In this document: piece by piece, positions 1 to 11,904 of the stretch
How the letters are laid out: each line of letters opens with the position of its first letter
Position numbering within the stretch: position 1 is the stretch's first letter
Assembly: GCF_029873635.1 (NCBI RefSeq)
Contig: NC_080421.1
Coordinates: 36,002,617-36,066,616 of the forward strand
DNA length: 64,000 nt
Source of the DNA: Malania oleifera
Lineage: Eukaryota > Streptophyta > Magnoliopsida > Santalales > Ximeniaceae
Direction of reading: 5' to 3'
Translations under genes and position numbers: made by a program
Notes under the pieces: generated by a model
The model's input: only the letters and a program-made list of their open reading frames with translations
What the model was told of the DNA's origin: nothing
Databases searched by the model: none

Positions 1-44
1 ATCATCAAAATAAAATTATAAGTTTTGTGAGGCCAACAAAAAAT

Positions 45-973
45 AAAATCACAATTCACAAATAGGATGAAGCACGAATATCTCGCTCTCTTCAAGGAGA
101 TTAAAGCCTTTGCGGTTTATCAGCTTAGTTGATTGGTGCAAAATTACAAGTGCACAGTATCGTAATTTTATAATATAGTGACGTGAAGAGTATCGTCCTC
201 AGGGATTGATGTCTTAATTTTACCAAGTACCGAAATTGTTCTAATCTTGATTTTATTTAGAAAGATTAATAATTTTAGAATGTGAATTGAAATAAGGCTA
301 CTTTATATAAACTATTCAAAGAAAAATAAAACTAGTTGCCGCGTATCAAATTAATGAGGGTGAAAACTTCTAAGAAACCGATTTCACATAATTTCTCACT
401 ATGCTTTATTCGTCTACCTAATTCGACTTCGTTTCCTCTGTTTGTTAGCAAATCTCTAATTTTTCCAAAAGTCTTTTTTGATAGTCAATGCGAACCTATT
501 TTTTGTTTATTATTTAATATAATAATATACAAACAATAACGCAATAAGTCCGTCGATTTTTTTAATGCTATGTAAGTTTATATAAGTCTCTCGATCTCTA
601 TATTTACCTATACTGAATTATCCAAGATTTATCCTATAATTCCTCCTTTCGGTGGCAAATCACAAGACCAACATCATCTAATTAATGACTAGTTAATTAA
701 AAGCATTAAGCGTAGAATAACTCAGACAAACATTAAAGAAAACTACTTCAGATTAACATCGAAGATCAAACATAGTTTAAAACTGTGTTACATCGTTTTC
801 CTAAAATGCAAAAAAGTTAGTTCATGCTGAAAATTAAATCAAACATAAACGTTTTCACCATGCATTCTTTTACTTTGAGAGTAGAAGACAAAACAACATT
901 CACAGCTCTACTGAAGCGTGCCGCGAACACCCTTTCTGTTCATGTCTTCTGTCTATGCAGTACCCCAAAAGAA

Positions 974-1024
<51 letters not shown>

Positions 1025-2652
1025 AAAGTAGCATTACAAAAAAAAAATCGATAAATACATTTACCTTTACTGATAAAAAAAAACAAAAAATCTTCCAAAA
1101 GCTGCTGCTGCCCCACATGAAAAATCCCCAAAAAGATGGTTCCTTTTGTTTCCTCCTATGCATGTGTGGTGCGGCCTCAAACCTCCCTTCTGTGCGTGTA
1201 CCTCTCAAAAAATATTCAAACCCTATTTCCCTTTTTGCTCTCACCACTGGGGCATGCCCCCAATTTGAAAGCTAAAACCCTCCTGTTCGGCCTCACGCCC
1301 CCAGTGAAATTAGAGAATGACCTTGCTGCCGCCCCCTTTGCTCCTCCCAAAGAACACCAGAAAAAAAGTTTTTTTCTTTTTTTTTAAAAAAAAAACCCTA
1401 CCTAGGCTCTACTGAACTAAGTGCTCTCTCTTTTTGACTTTTTCAAAGGCAAACAAATAAATCCCCCCCCCCCCCCCTTTTTTTTTGCAATTCAGCCCCC
1501 TTAAAAGTGAGCCTTCCAATGCCTCTTTCTTCATATTCTTTTCTTCACGGATGTGCTTACAGCACGTGGTCACATCAATTGCTTTTTCCTTTTTTTTCTT
1601 GTTTCTTCTTTTTTTGTTTCGCAATGCACAAACCCAATTTTGACCTTCCTACAGTCCGTAACTTTCAAAATTCAAAACACGGAAATTGTAGAAAATTTCC
1701 TCGGATTTTTGACAGAATTTTGAATTATCTTGACCGGAGCTCAAATGAGAAGGTTACGCACTGATTACGAAGTAATGCCAAAATAGTCCATGAAAATAGC
1801 ATGTGGTAACTTCACGTCCGATTTCGACCTTGATGCAGTTAGTATTTCTTAAAACGCAAAACATGAAAGTTGTATAGGGTTCTCTTAGCTTTTTATAGCA
1901 TCTTAAATCATCTGAACTGGAGGTTGGATGAGAGAGTTACACATAGATTACGAAATACTGTCGAAAACAACCTCTCTTTGCGTGCATGGCTCAGCTTCCA
2001 AAAATTATCCTACAATAATAAAATATGAGTGTCAGCAAATTTTCAACAAAAGTATGCTAATTATCTTTAAAGTATCAAATGAACTAAAACTATTATACGT
2101 AATCGAGCATTTAATTAAAATTATGATCTTTAATGCAAGAATTTAAATGCATAATTACGCAACCTTGGCGCGTAATCATTAGCCCACAAATCAGTGCTGC
2201 AGAACTCCTCAAGACTTGTCTCCCTCAGGATACAATGGCCTGATTTGAATCGTATGACTGTTTCCAATTCTGCACAAACTGAGGAGTCTAAAGCTCCACC
2301 AAAAACACCTTTCTTTGTTTGTCAAACTCTCTAGACTCAAAAAGAAAGATGATATGATGAGAATGAAAAGAAGAGATTGGTGTATTGTTATTTTGCCTTA
2401 ATGGTCTATTTAAAGGTACAGAAATGACCCTTCATTGTCCATGTACTCAATAAATACGGTATGTATATGTTAAGTAGATACAAACCTAGATTCAAGGTAT
2501 ATTCATATAATTAATTTTATGCATTTATGAGATACATGAATGAATGACCATAACCCAATCCAAGGTACATTTTCTTTTGCAAGATAACAATAAAATAATA
2601 ATATTATTATAATGCACAAAAAATATAATAGTAATATTAAAATACACTAACA
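45..2652 (-). repeat. 3' LTR of copia element C, split by a solo LTR
   Basis: Pieces 45-129 and about 2179-2652 align with the intact copy at 18869-19436, with many substitutions. Shared blocks include the segment around ATATCTCGCTCTCTTCAAGG and the one around CAAACTGAGGAGTC. The right end is set by the CTAACA terminus followed by the polypurine tract. The left end is uncertain by tens of bases, because similarity fades into an A-rich stretch near position 45. Joined, the LTR would be about 560 bp, a usual size for small copia elements. Confidence 0.7.
130..2178 (-). mobile_element. Solo LTR of the Athila-type family
   Basis: This segment matches along its length the LTRs of the Athila-type element at 27709-29539 and 42789-44633. 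It starts TGATTGGTGCAAA and ends GCGTAATCA, with a probable TSD TTAGT (125-129) / TTAGC (2179-2183). Comparison with the second LTR of copia C shows the empty site. No internal region is attached, so it is a solo LTR left by recombination. It carries a long (TA)n tract at about 979-1022 and a run of 15 C (1463-1477) followed by T. Short open frames inside it are not genes. Confidence 0.85.
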
Positions 2653-2845
2653 ATTCCCCACTCATTTTAATATTATGTATGCATGCATGTAGAGAGTTTA
2701 ACAGTCAAAGATGCATAATTATGCATAATGAAGGTGTGTTCTGCATTAAACCTTCATTTAGCGAACAATAATCTTTACTCCAAAGTTAGTAGTGGTCTCA
2801 GACTTGAACTATGACTGCTTAAGGGAAATAAAGTGTTACTGTTCA
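2653..2845 (-). other. 3' internal stub of copia C with polypurine tract
   Basis: Sequence between the copia 3' LTR and the Ogre-like insertion. 2653-2670 is the polypurine tract on the minus strand, the plus-strand priming site of the element. 2841-2845 (GTTCA) is the target site duplicated by the next insertion; the second copy is at 16900-16904. No coding motif is visible. Confidence 0.65.
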
Positions 2846-4550
2846 TGTCGCGGCGTCCCGGGAGCGCGTGTGCCCCGAGCGGCGAAATTAAAAATCATTT
2901 TATTAATTTCAAGGAAAAATATGGAATGTCGGAGTCGCCACTAACCTTTAGTGCGGTTAGAACACATGATTACTACCCCGTTAGGGGTAGAATCGGTCTA
3001 CATTACCAGAGTTGGGGTCGGGAGTTCGGTTACGCGAGGGGAAGGTACGAGCACCCCCTACGCGCCCGTTCTTACGAACGGTACCTCATTAATTTGAAAT
3101 TATCCCTAAGTTAATCTAATAATTCTTTTAAATTACTCCTTTTAATGTATTTATAAATACATGTGAAAAATAAATAAATAAATAAAGATAATATGTACAT
3201 ATATATTCCCTCAGAGCTTAGGGTACGTGATGCCCGAAGGCTCATACCCCCGCAATAAAATCATAGGGATTAAAAATCAAGAAAATATTTTAATAAAAAT
3301 AAATATTCTAATACATATAAGACCAAATAACAAAAATAAAATAAAATAAAAATAGTAATAATACTAATGCTGATAACAATGATAATATTAATAATAATAG
3401 TGATAACAATACTAATATTAATAACAATAATAGTTAATACCATAATGATAACAATACTAAAAATAATAATAATAAATACTAACAGTAATAATAAAGATAA
3501 CAATAATATTAACAGTAATAGTAAGTAATACAATAATAATAACAATGGTAATAATAATAATAATATTATTATTAAAATAATAATAAAAATAATATGCATA
3601 TTTTAACTAAAAGACATTTACCTTAACATGAACATGCAATCAGTGATACACTTAATATATATGGAAACAATATTACCTAAACTAAGGAAACAATCTACAC
3701 ATCGAATTATGGAAATCAAAATATGATAAGATGGGAACACTATGAATCAATAATGGGGAAACCCTAAAAAATTAGTATGAAACCTAATACGGACACTAAA
3801 TACAATAAACTTAAATATTAAAACATATTTTAACCATAACAATTTTGTGATAACAACAATGATTATTAAATAACACGTATAGCCAAAATACAAACATGAA
3901 TACCAACTAACAAATATTAAAAATCCTATTACAGTAAAAGTTTAACAAGAAAATTTTACAAATATAATCATAAATACTACAAAAGATAGAAACATGAATA
4001 TCAGTTATCAAACATGGATGTTAAATAAATAAGTACAACACTGAAATTAAATAAAAACTACCCTGAATGCACAAACATTGAACACACAACAGTATCAAAA
4101 ATAACCTCCAAACATGAAAATCGAATAGCTATAACAATAATAAAAGCCTACAACATGAATATAATAACCAAAACCTTAATCATGAATTCTTGTATATACA
4201 ATAACAATGACTGTTTTCAATATGCACTTATATATGTTTACATGCAACACCAATAAATACGAAAACTCAAAGTAATTAAACTTGAACACACGTTAATATT
4301 ATATAAAGATATTCCCAAACAATATGATATGTCAAAAAAATTAAACTTTAAATATTGAGACAAGTTAATAAGATTTCTACAAATAAAAACAAAAATAAAG
4401 TAAAAACATTAAAAATAAAATACGATAAAAATAAGAAAGGTCTTGCACACACATGAACAACAATTGTTAAATACTATAAAAAAATAATAATGATAATATT
4501 CAGTATTTAAAATATATGGCAAACACAATAAAAATCCAAACGAACCTATT

Positions 4551-4599
<49 letters not shown>

Positions 4600-4602
<3 letters not shown>

Positions 4603-5290
4603 CATGTATGCCATCGGCTGACGGAGAGAAGTAGTTGGCTGGAGTTGATGGTCGGCGCAGGGTGCCGGAAACTGTGGGGGTGGTTTTTGACTGCTGGTAT
4701 GGGTGCGGCTGCTGTAATTGGTTTGGCAGGGGGAGATCTCAGTGGTTGCAGACAGCTGCAGAGGGTGGTGCCGTGGTGTTCGGGAGACTGCTGGTAGTTG
4801 TCAAAGCTGAGCATGAGGGCACTATGGGATCTCTCCGGGAGCAAGAGCCGGATGGGGAGCGGTTGGGAGCTTCGCCGGGACTGTGACCCAAGGAGGAGGG
4901 TCTCGGCTCTGCTGTGATGTTCAGGTGGAGTTTGGGTAGCAGCTGTGGTGATGGTGGGCTGGAAGATGGCTGGTGCGTGGCAGCGAACAGCGTCGGCGAG
5001 TGGACAGTGGTGGCAACAACGATGGCGGCTGGTGCTGGAAGTGTTCGGGTGCTTGCAGGTTCGTCGGGGATGGATGTGGCCGTCGGTGAATGGAGGTTGG
5101 CGAGGAAAGGGTGGCCGCTCGTTCGTCGGAGAAAGAGAACGGCTGGGAACTGGAGGATCTGGTGTGCAGATGCGAACATATACGCAACGACGGAAGAGAG
5201 AACAGATGCAGCAACAGATTGCGTAATCGCTCAGGCGGTGGACTATGGTGGTGCGTGGGTGAGTTGGTTGATGGAGGAGATGGTGACTAC
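4600..5290 (-). other. GC-rich island inside the B LTR with a 146-codon open frame
   Basis: A GC-rich block in an otherwise AT-rich LTR, repeated at about 15455-16145 in the other LTR. On the element's sense (minus) strand, 5179-4739 is open for 146 codons, rich in Pro, Ser, Thr and Ala, with no domain I recognise. A frame of similar length is open on the opposite strand (4914-5354). Between the two LTRs the sense frame differs at 8 bases by my count: 5 amino-acid-changing and 3 silent. That fits neutral drift, so it is probably not a protein gene. It may be promoter, leader or captured sequence. Confidence 0.5.
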
Positions 5291-5302
5291 TGGCAGGAAA
5301 AA

Positions 5303-5333
<31 letters not shown>

Positions 5334-5559
5334 AAGAAAAAAAAAAAGGGCTGAAAGGTTTGTTTTTTTTTTTTTTTTTTCTGTTTTCTTTGGCTGTTTT
5401 GGACTCCGGCTGCGCTGCCCTTGTGCGCTCCCCCCTCCCCAGAAGCCAAAAGAGACTCCCTTTTTAAAAAAAAATTTTAGAAACCCTAATTTCCTATTTC
5501 CTTTTTGGTTTATTGCATTTTATTACACATTTTTTTTTATTTTTCTTTTGGAAATAATA

Positions 5560-5580
5560 TAGATGAGTATAACTACTAAT

Positions 5581-5620
<40 letters not shown>

Positions 5621-5783
5621 GGTAAAAATAAAAATAATAATAAAATAATAGTAATAAATAATAATAATAATAGTAAAAATACTAATATTAAAAATAATGC
5701 CAATAATAATGAAAATAATAAATAATGATAATAATAATAATAAACAATATAAATAAAAATAAAAGTAATAATAATAATACTAA

Positions 5784-5819
<36 letters not shown>

Positions 5820-5952
5820 ATAATAGTAATAATAGTAATAAAAAATACTAATAATAATGATAATAAAAATTAAAAATAATAATGAAAAAAAATAAATAAT
5901 AATAATAATAAAATAGAAGTAAAAATAAGTAATAATAATAATACTAATGAAA

Positions 5953-6006
<54 letters not shown>
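5560..6006. repeat. Imperfect (AAT)n microsatellite block in B LTR
   Basis: About 450 bp built almost only of AAT/TAA trinucleotides with interruptions, including pure stretches near 5581-5620 and 5950-6005. The counterpart in the other LTR is about 16410-16845. The tract lengths differ between the LTRs more than the surrounding sequence does. Long frames through it (poly-Leu/Ile/Tyr on the minus strand) are artefacts of composition. Confidence 0.9.
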
Positions 6007-6008
<2 letters not shown>

Positions 6009-6224
6009 AAATAAGAGGGGACCCATTGTTCTATTTGGCTAGGGCAAAAATAGGGTGTCTACAGCTGCCCCTCTTTGAAAGCTTAGTTGCTTCAATGTAA
6101 CGGTAGGAACTCTCCTACGTTTTTGTAGCAACAAGCCTGCAAAGATAAAAGACACCTATTTTAGCCAAGCCATTCAACTGTCTGAGCTTTTCAATCAGGT
6201 ATTGTTTGCTTTTGCCAATCAGGG

Positions 6225-6586
6225 ATAATTTGCACTGAATGTAAGAATCCAAACGCCAAAGTATGTGAGAATGACTTGCACTGGGTTTGAAAACCCGAGC
6301 GCCAAAGCACATGAGAATGACTTGCACTGGGTTTGAGAACCCGAGCACCAAAGTACATGAGAATGACTTGCACTAGGTTTGAGAACCCGAGCGCCAAAGT
6401 ACATGAGAATGACTTGCACTGGGTTTGAGAACCCGAGAGCCAAAGTACAATAGAATGACTTGCACTGGGTTTGAGAACCCGAGCGCCAAAGCACATGAGA
6501 ATGACTTGCACTGGGTTTGAGAACCCGAGCGCCAAAGCACATGAGAATGACTTGCACTGGGTTTGACAACCCGAGCGCCAAAGTAC
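6225..6586 (-). repeat. Tandem array 1 of element B, 46-bp unit, about 8 copies
   Basis: The phrase ATGACTTGCACTGGGTTTGA recurs with starts at 6271, 6317, 6363 and onward, giving a 46-bp period. The first unit (about 6225-6270) is a hybrid: it has GAATGTAAGAATCC, typical of the neighbouring 66-bp array, followed by the 46-bp-type ending. The array lies between gag and the 3' LTR, a 3' untranslated position in the element's own orientation. Confidence 0.9.
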
Positions 6587-7575
6587 AATGATGGCTTGCT
6601 TCGAATGTAAGAATCCGAGCCGTAGGGACACGATGATCCAGCCATGGGACACAATGATGACTTGCTTCGAATGTAAGAATCCGAGCCGTAGGGACACGAT
6701 GATCCAGTCATGGGACACAATGATGGCTTGCTTCGAATGTAAGAATCCGAGCCGTAGGGACACGATGATCCAGCCATGGGACACAATGATGGCTTGCTTC
6801 GAATGTAAGAATCTGAGCCGTAGGGACACGATGATCCAGCCATGAGACACAATGATGGCTTGCTTCGAATGTAAGAATCCGAGCCGTAGGGACACGATGA
6901 TCCAGCCATGAGACACAATGATGGCTTGCTTCGAATGTAAGAATCCGAGCCGTAGGGACACGATGATCCAGCCATGGGACACAATGGTGGCTTGCTTCGA
7001 ATGTAAGAATCCGAGCCGTAGGGACACGATGATCCAGCCATGGGACATAATGATGGCTTGCTTCGAATGTAAGAATTCGAGCCGTAGGGACACGATGATC
7101 CAGCCATGGACACAATGATGGCTTGCTTCGAATGTAAGAATCCGAGCCGTAGGGACACGATGATCCAGCCATGAGACACAATGATGGCTTGCTTCAAATA
7201 TAAGAATCCGAGCCGTAGGGACACAATGATCCAGCCATGGGACAAAATGATGGCTTGTTTCGAATGTAAGAATCCGAGCCGTAGGGACACGATGGTCCAG
7301 CCATGGGACACAATGATGGCTTGCTTCGAATGTAAGAATCCGAGTCGTAGGGTACGATGATCCAGCCATGGGACACAATGATGGCTTGCTTCGAATGTAA
7401 GAATCCGAGCCGTAGGGACACGATGATCCAGCCATGAGACACAATGATGGCTTGCTTCGAATGTAAGAATCTGAGCCGTAGGGATACGATGATCCAGCCA
7501 TGGGACACAATGATGGCTTGCTTCGAATGTAAGAATCCGAGCCGTAGGGACACAATGATCCGAGCCACCTCAACC
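6587..7575 (-). repeat. Tandem array 2 of element B, 66-bp unit, about 15 copies
   Basis: The unit contains CTTGCTTCGAATGTAAGAAT, CCGAGCCGTAGGGACACGAT and GATCCAGCCATGGGACACAA, recurring every 66 bp (for example TCGAATG at 6601 and 6667). Copies differ by a few point changes and rare 1-2 base indels. The first 28 bases align with the 46-bp unit of array 1 (about 19 of 28 identical), so the arrays probably share an ancestor. As 66 is a multiple of 3, long frames run through it (up to 460 codons on the minus strand from 7573 to 6191), encoding a 22-residue repeat. I read these as by-products. Confidence 0.92.
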
Positions 7576-7991
7576 AGTAACAAGATGTGAAAGCAAAGTT
7601 TTGAAAGTTGTTACTCTATTTGGAGAATACACTTGGGGTAAAGTCCGAATGTCAATGAATGAATCCCCTTGTCTTTGGGATCTGTTGCTCCAGTTCAAAA
7701 TAAATCAATATGTGTCTGGGGTCAACTTGCCCCAATTTTCCAAGTAAATCCATGTGTGCTTGGGGTCAGCTACCCCAGCTCACAACATGAATCTCTCCAT
7801 CAAGGATGTCAAATAATCATTCGAAAGCTCAAAACAAGTGTGAAGGGTGCTCTATTGCTGCTTGTGATGCTAGAATGCAATGATATGCTGCTATATATAT
7901 GCATGTTGCTAACATATAATGCAATGATATGTTGCTATTAATATGCATGTTACTAACTTGTGATTATATGTATGCATTTTTATTTTTTGTG

Positions 7992-8498
7992 TAATGTATG
8001 AAACGCACAATGGCAATGCATGAGATGTATGGTAATGCGTGAAATGCATGACAATGCATAAGATGCATGGTAATACATGAAATGCATGACAATGTATGGG
8101 AGGCATGATAATACATGAAATGCATGATTATACATGAAATGCATAAGATGTGTGGTAATGTGTGAAAATGTAGGGTAATGCATGAAATGCATGGCAATGC
8201 ATAAGACGTATGGTAATGCGTGAAATGCATGGCAATGCATAAGATGTATGGTAATATATGAAATGTAGGTATGACGATGCGTAAGATGTATGGTAATGCG
8301 GGAAATGCAGGGTAATGCATAAGATGTATGGTAATTCATGAAGTGTAGGTAATGCATGCAATGGATGATAATGCATGCATGAAATGCATGACAATGCATG
8401 AGATGTATGGTAATGCATGGAATGCATGAAAATGCATGAAATCTTAGGTGATGCATGAAATACATGGCAATGCATGAGATGTATGGTAATGCATGAAT
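7992..8498 (-). repeat. Tandem array 3 of element B, degenerate 19-bp unit
   Basis: About 26 degenerate copies of a unit like AATGCATGARATGYATGRY. Neighbouring units often alternate between endings GAC and GGT, giving a 38-bp higher order. Sequences resembling the unit also occur thinly at 7870-7990 and 12050-12190. The minus-strand frames that look like Cys/His-rich proteins are read-through of this ATGCAT-rich repeat, not genes. Confidence 0.85.
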
Positions 8499-10364
8499 CT
8501 TTTCTCCCAATGACCTCATCTTTGGTCTCTACATGAAATTCACCACATTTGAATGGATCTGTAATTGATCTTGGCTTAATCTTCTTTATTCATCTAATCA
8601 TGAAAGTGATTGACTCAGCTCAAAAATCACAAAATCTGCCCCAGTTGAATGGACCTACAGCTGATCTTGACTCTTATTTCCTATTCCAATCTGATAAGAA
8701 AGTGCTTGAACGGGACCTACTGAGACTCAACTCGGGATTTGCCCCAGTTAAATTCATCTGCCACCGATCTTGACTCTATTATTGGATTCCTTTTGAACTT
8801 GACATGACATTTGCCCCAGTTTGACTGCTCTTTCCCTACAAGGATCTTCTTTATAGAAATTTCTGGTGGTTCTAAAACTCTTTGACTATCCATCCTCTTT
8901 TAATGCTCTAAAGAATAAGAAGGGTTCCCTTTTTTACTTCTTTTTTTTTTTTTATGATTTTAAAGAACGAGGAATGATTATGCAACTATGACATCAACTT
9001 ACTAAATCAAAAGGCCATCCACACAAAATAAATGTTTTACTATGTTTCAATGCTATCATAGGAAAAATTCATACCAGTATTCAAAAGTCGTATAATGTTG
9101 ATTTCCAAGCCTAGATGACTGTCCTTCTCTTCCACTGCCCCTGTTTCATCAACCCATGCTTTGATCTCAAGATGGTCTTTAAGACTCAGGACGAAACGTA
9201 GGCTTAAGGATGTAGGATTTCAGAATAAAAGGGAAACTAAGGCTCAAAAATACCGCCCCGTTTTGTGCCCCTAGTTCGAGTTGAGGCGCTTTTGTAAGAT
9301 GTTGACCGAACTTGTTATTAAACAAGCTGCCTACGTACCTTTTCAGGATCAGGTCATTACGTAGTTCAGATTCAGTATTGAGTCTGACAAATTATTAGAG
9401 ACAACAATGTATACCAATCTGGTCAGGACTTTCATTTGGACTGTAATGTAGGCTAAGGGTATAGGTTAAAGAAGAAAGGAGTTACATAAGGCTCAAAATC
9501 ATCAATTTCATCAAGGGTAATTTGGTCAAAGATCACATATGTAGTAAGTCTCTTATTTTCTTTCTTCCTCTTCTTCTTTCTCTTTCCATTTGCTTTTACT
9601 GCTCCCTTTTGTTTTTCTCTTTCATGAAGGGATTTTGTCATTTTTGTTTGGACTTCATTTGGGACTAATCCTTTAAAATTTCCCCAGTGTGGGGTGTGAT
9701 CCTTTGACGGGTTAATCAATAAATGAATTTTTCAGGCTCAAAAGGGCTTACAAGAGATTTCTTCTTTGAATTTCTTTTGGATAGCAGAACAATGGCTTGC
9801 CATCCTTTTGGTAATGACTATTGTCTCAAATGATTTGCCAAACGCTAAGGGACCCAAACCCAGGTTGGATTTTTGATGATCTGACTTTTAAGAAAAAACT
9901 GGTTTAACATTCAGGCTCAATTTGGTTAACAAATGGTAAATCATTGTTTGGGTTCTTTTTAGGGATAACTAGTCGGCCAAAGAGGGCCATCCATCATTTG
10001 ATCAAAACATAAGTGGTTAATTGATAGGAAATTATCATAACAGCGCAGCCACTTCGTTGAATTCCTTGGAAAGTTAAAAAACTTCTTCAGAACGTCTGAA
10101 TTCAATGGTTGTTTCATCCTTTAACATCTTTTTCTAGCTCATAAACACTGGCAATATTACTTTTCCTATTCCGACATGAAACATAAGCAAACATAATTTG
10201 GCAATGGGACTTATGATGCAAGTGAGATAACGAAATGCATAATTCATTTTATTGAATACATAAACTATTCCGAGACACAGGCGTCCACGGATTACGAAAA
10301 GCAAATAACAATGGAAAACAAAAGAACATCAACTGAAAAGGATTAGATAGTCAAAAGTTCAGTA
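8499..10364 (-). other. 3' region of element B, no pol detected
   Basis: In a full Ogre/Tat element this side of gag would hold protease, RT, RNase H and integrase. I see no RT box, RNase H or integrase motif in any frame. A short repeated theme occurs at about 8635-8830: GCCCCAGTT followed by GATCTTGACTC, three irregular copies. A related CCCCAG theme is at 7680-7790. The rest is unremarkable AT-rich DNA. A 37- to 40-base T-rich tract is at about 8930-8955. Confidence 0.6.
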
Positions 10365-11904
10365 CTCCATCACTTTAGCCTCGGCGGATAATGACTGAAA
10401 CCATTGATTTGGGAACCTCCTGGATATGTCAACTACTTCCTTCCTTGTGTTTGGGCAAAGGATTCCCCTAGATTCCCGGTTGCTTGTCGTCGAATGCTAA
10501 CCATCCAGCATCTCTTAATGATTGCACTTTATGCTTGAAGGCCCAACATCGGTCAATAGTATGGCCGGGAGAGTTAGCATGGTACTCACAACGAACCCCA
10601 GGATCATACCACTATGGAGGAGGGTTCGCAACGGGCGTCCCAGGGATTGCAGATACCATCCCCTTTTCCCGCAGCTGAGGAAATAATTCGGCATATGTCA
10701 TGGGAATGAGGTCCACCCTTCGGAAGTTTCTGGTTACAAACCTGTCTTGTGTTTGCTGATTCGGTGGACCAGAGTGAACAATCTGGGGCCTTGTGCCTGT
10801 ATGCGCCGTTTGATTTACCATGGGCTCAAAACCAAAGTTTCTCTTGGGCCATTGGTTCCCACCTCTGGTGTACTGATTCTTCCAATTAAATTGCCCCTGT
10901 ATCATTTGTGCCTCTTCTTCCTTCTTCCTATTAGTCCACCTTTTGCTTAAACCATTTTCCGAGCCACTATCCTTGACTAGGCCCACCTTGATATCGCCTT
11001 CAATTCTTCCTCCCGCAGCCACAATATCCATAAAATCATGGGGAGTTGCTCCCCGAAGGTGCGTACGGTAAGGATCTTTTAATGTGCTCACGAACAAGGA
11101 GATGGCCTCTCTGTCACTCACCGGGGGGTCTACTTGGATTGACATATCCCTCCACCTATAAGCATATTATCTGAATGTTTCGGTGGACTTCTTCTCCATC
11201 TCTTGTAGAGTCATTCGATCAGGCGCCATTTCCATCACATGGCGGTAGTGAGTAACAAAGGCGTTGGCCAAGTCCTTCCAAGTGCGGACCCGAGCCTTAT
11301 CTTGCTGAATGTACCAACGGATGGCGGACCCGGTCAAACTGCTTTGAAAGCAATGCATCATGAGTTTTTCATCGTCTGAGTATGCGGCCATTGCTTGGCA
11401 GTACATCACTAAATGTGTTCGAGGGCACCGGGTCCCGTCAAACTTTTCAAAGTCCGGTATTTTGAACTTTGGCGGCAGGGTGACTTTAGACACCAAGCAA
11501 AGGTCATTTGGATTAACTGAATCGAAAGTATTAGAACCTTCCATTGCTTTTAAGCGCTCTTCTAATACGTCACAACGACGCTCAGCCTCAGATTTGCTGA
11601 TCCCCATATCAGAAGGTACTAATGGAGGAATTCCTACTACTGGGAACCCCTGTGCTGGCATAGTAGGGATGAAAGGAGGCATATTTGGCTGTGGACCCCC
11701 CATGACACCAGGTGGCGGAATTGATGTTTGTCCATGATTTGGGGTGAACCCTGGGGGATGAGCGGGGTCCACATCTACTTCGGGATCAACATGCACTGCC
11801 TTTCCTTTGTTCATCAATAACTCTAGAACCTTACTTATCTTGTCATTTATCTCTTCTTGTCCTTGTTCTAGACCCAGGACTCTATTTTCCAATTGTTCAC
11901 TCAT
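10365..11904 (-). pseudogene. gag of Ogre/Tat-like element B, with stops
   Basis: Gag forms the capsid of the retrotransposon particle. The frame starts with ATG at 11904 and runs to 11167. After one stop (TAA after ..TETFR) it continues from YAYRWRDMS in the same frame to 10612. Features in order: an N-terminal coiled-coil-like segment, a Pro-rich linker, a conserved capsid core (FDGTRCPRTHL; about residues 150-250), the SIQVDPPVSDREAISLF region, and after another stop a CEYHANSPGHTIDRC finger-like motif near 10560-10610. At least one more stop follows near 10468 and similarity fades by about 10365. It cannot make a full Gag, although the LTRs are nearly identical. It has no pol partner downstream. 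Confidence 0.85.

Larger units (their letters stand above)
2846..6063 (-). repeat. 3' LTR of element B (3.2 kb)
   Basis: Begins TGTCGCGGCGTCCCGGG and ends GGGTGTCTACA on the plus strand. It aligns with 13648-16899 with only occasional substitutions. It is compartmented: a GC-rich edge (2846-3100), AT-rich DNA with imperfect (AAT)n, a (TA)n tract (4554-4598), a GC-rich island (about 4600-5290), an (AAG)n tract (about 5306-5336), poly-T, then a long imperfect (AAT)n region. Relative to the right LTR it lacks about 45 bp near 4297, where the right copy has 15100-15147. Confidence 0.85.

Noticed and set aside
336..2146. Small plus-strand frames inside the solo Athila LTR
   Set aside because: They are not conserved as open frames in both other LTR copies and have no domain.
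3270..3599. Leu/Ile-rich frame of 109 codons resembling a membrane protein
   Set aside because: It is built from imperfect AAT repeats in the LTR; the hydrophobic character is a composition effect.
4914..5354. Plus-strand frame of 146 codons in the B LTR ending in poly-Lys
   Set aside because: It is antisense to the element, ends in the (AAG)n microsatellite and has a different end in the other LTR (15765-16190).
6225..7575. Possible CRISPR-like array
   Set aside because: Units are contiguous with no unique spacers, and the DNA is plant nuclear retrotransposon sequence; it is an ordinary tandem repeat.
7964..8519. Minus-strand frames of 115-179 codons, rich in His, Cys and Ile
   Set aside because: They are translations of the 19-bp ATGCAT-rich tandem array in several frames; no protein family is indicated.
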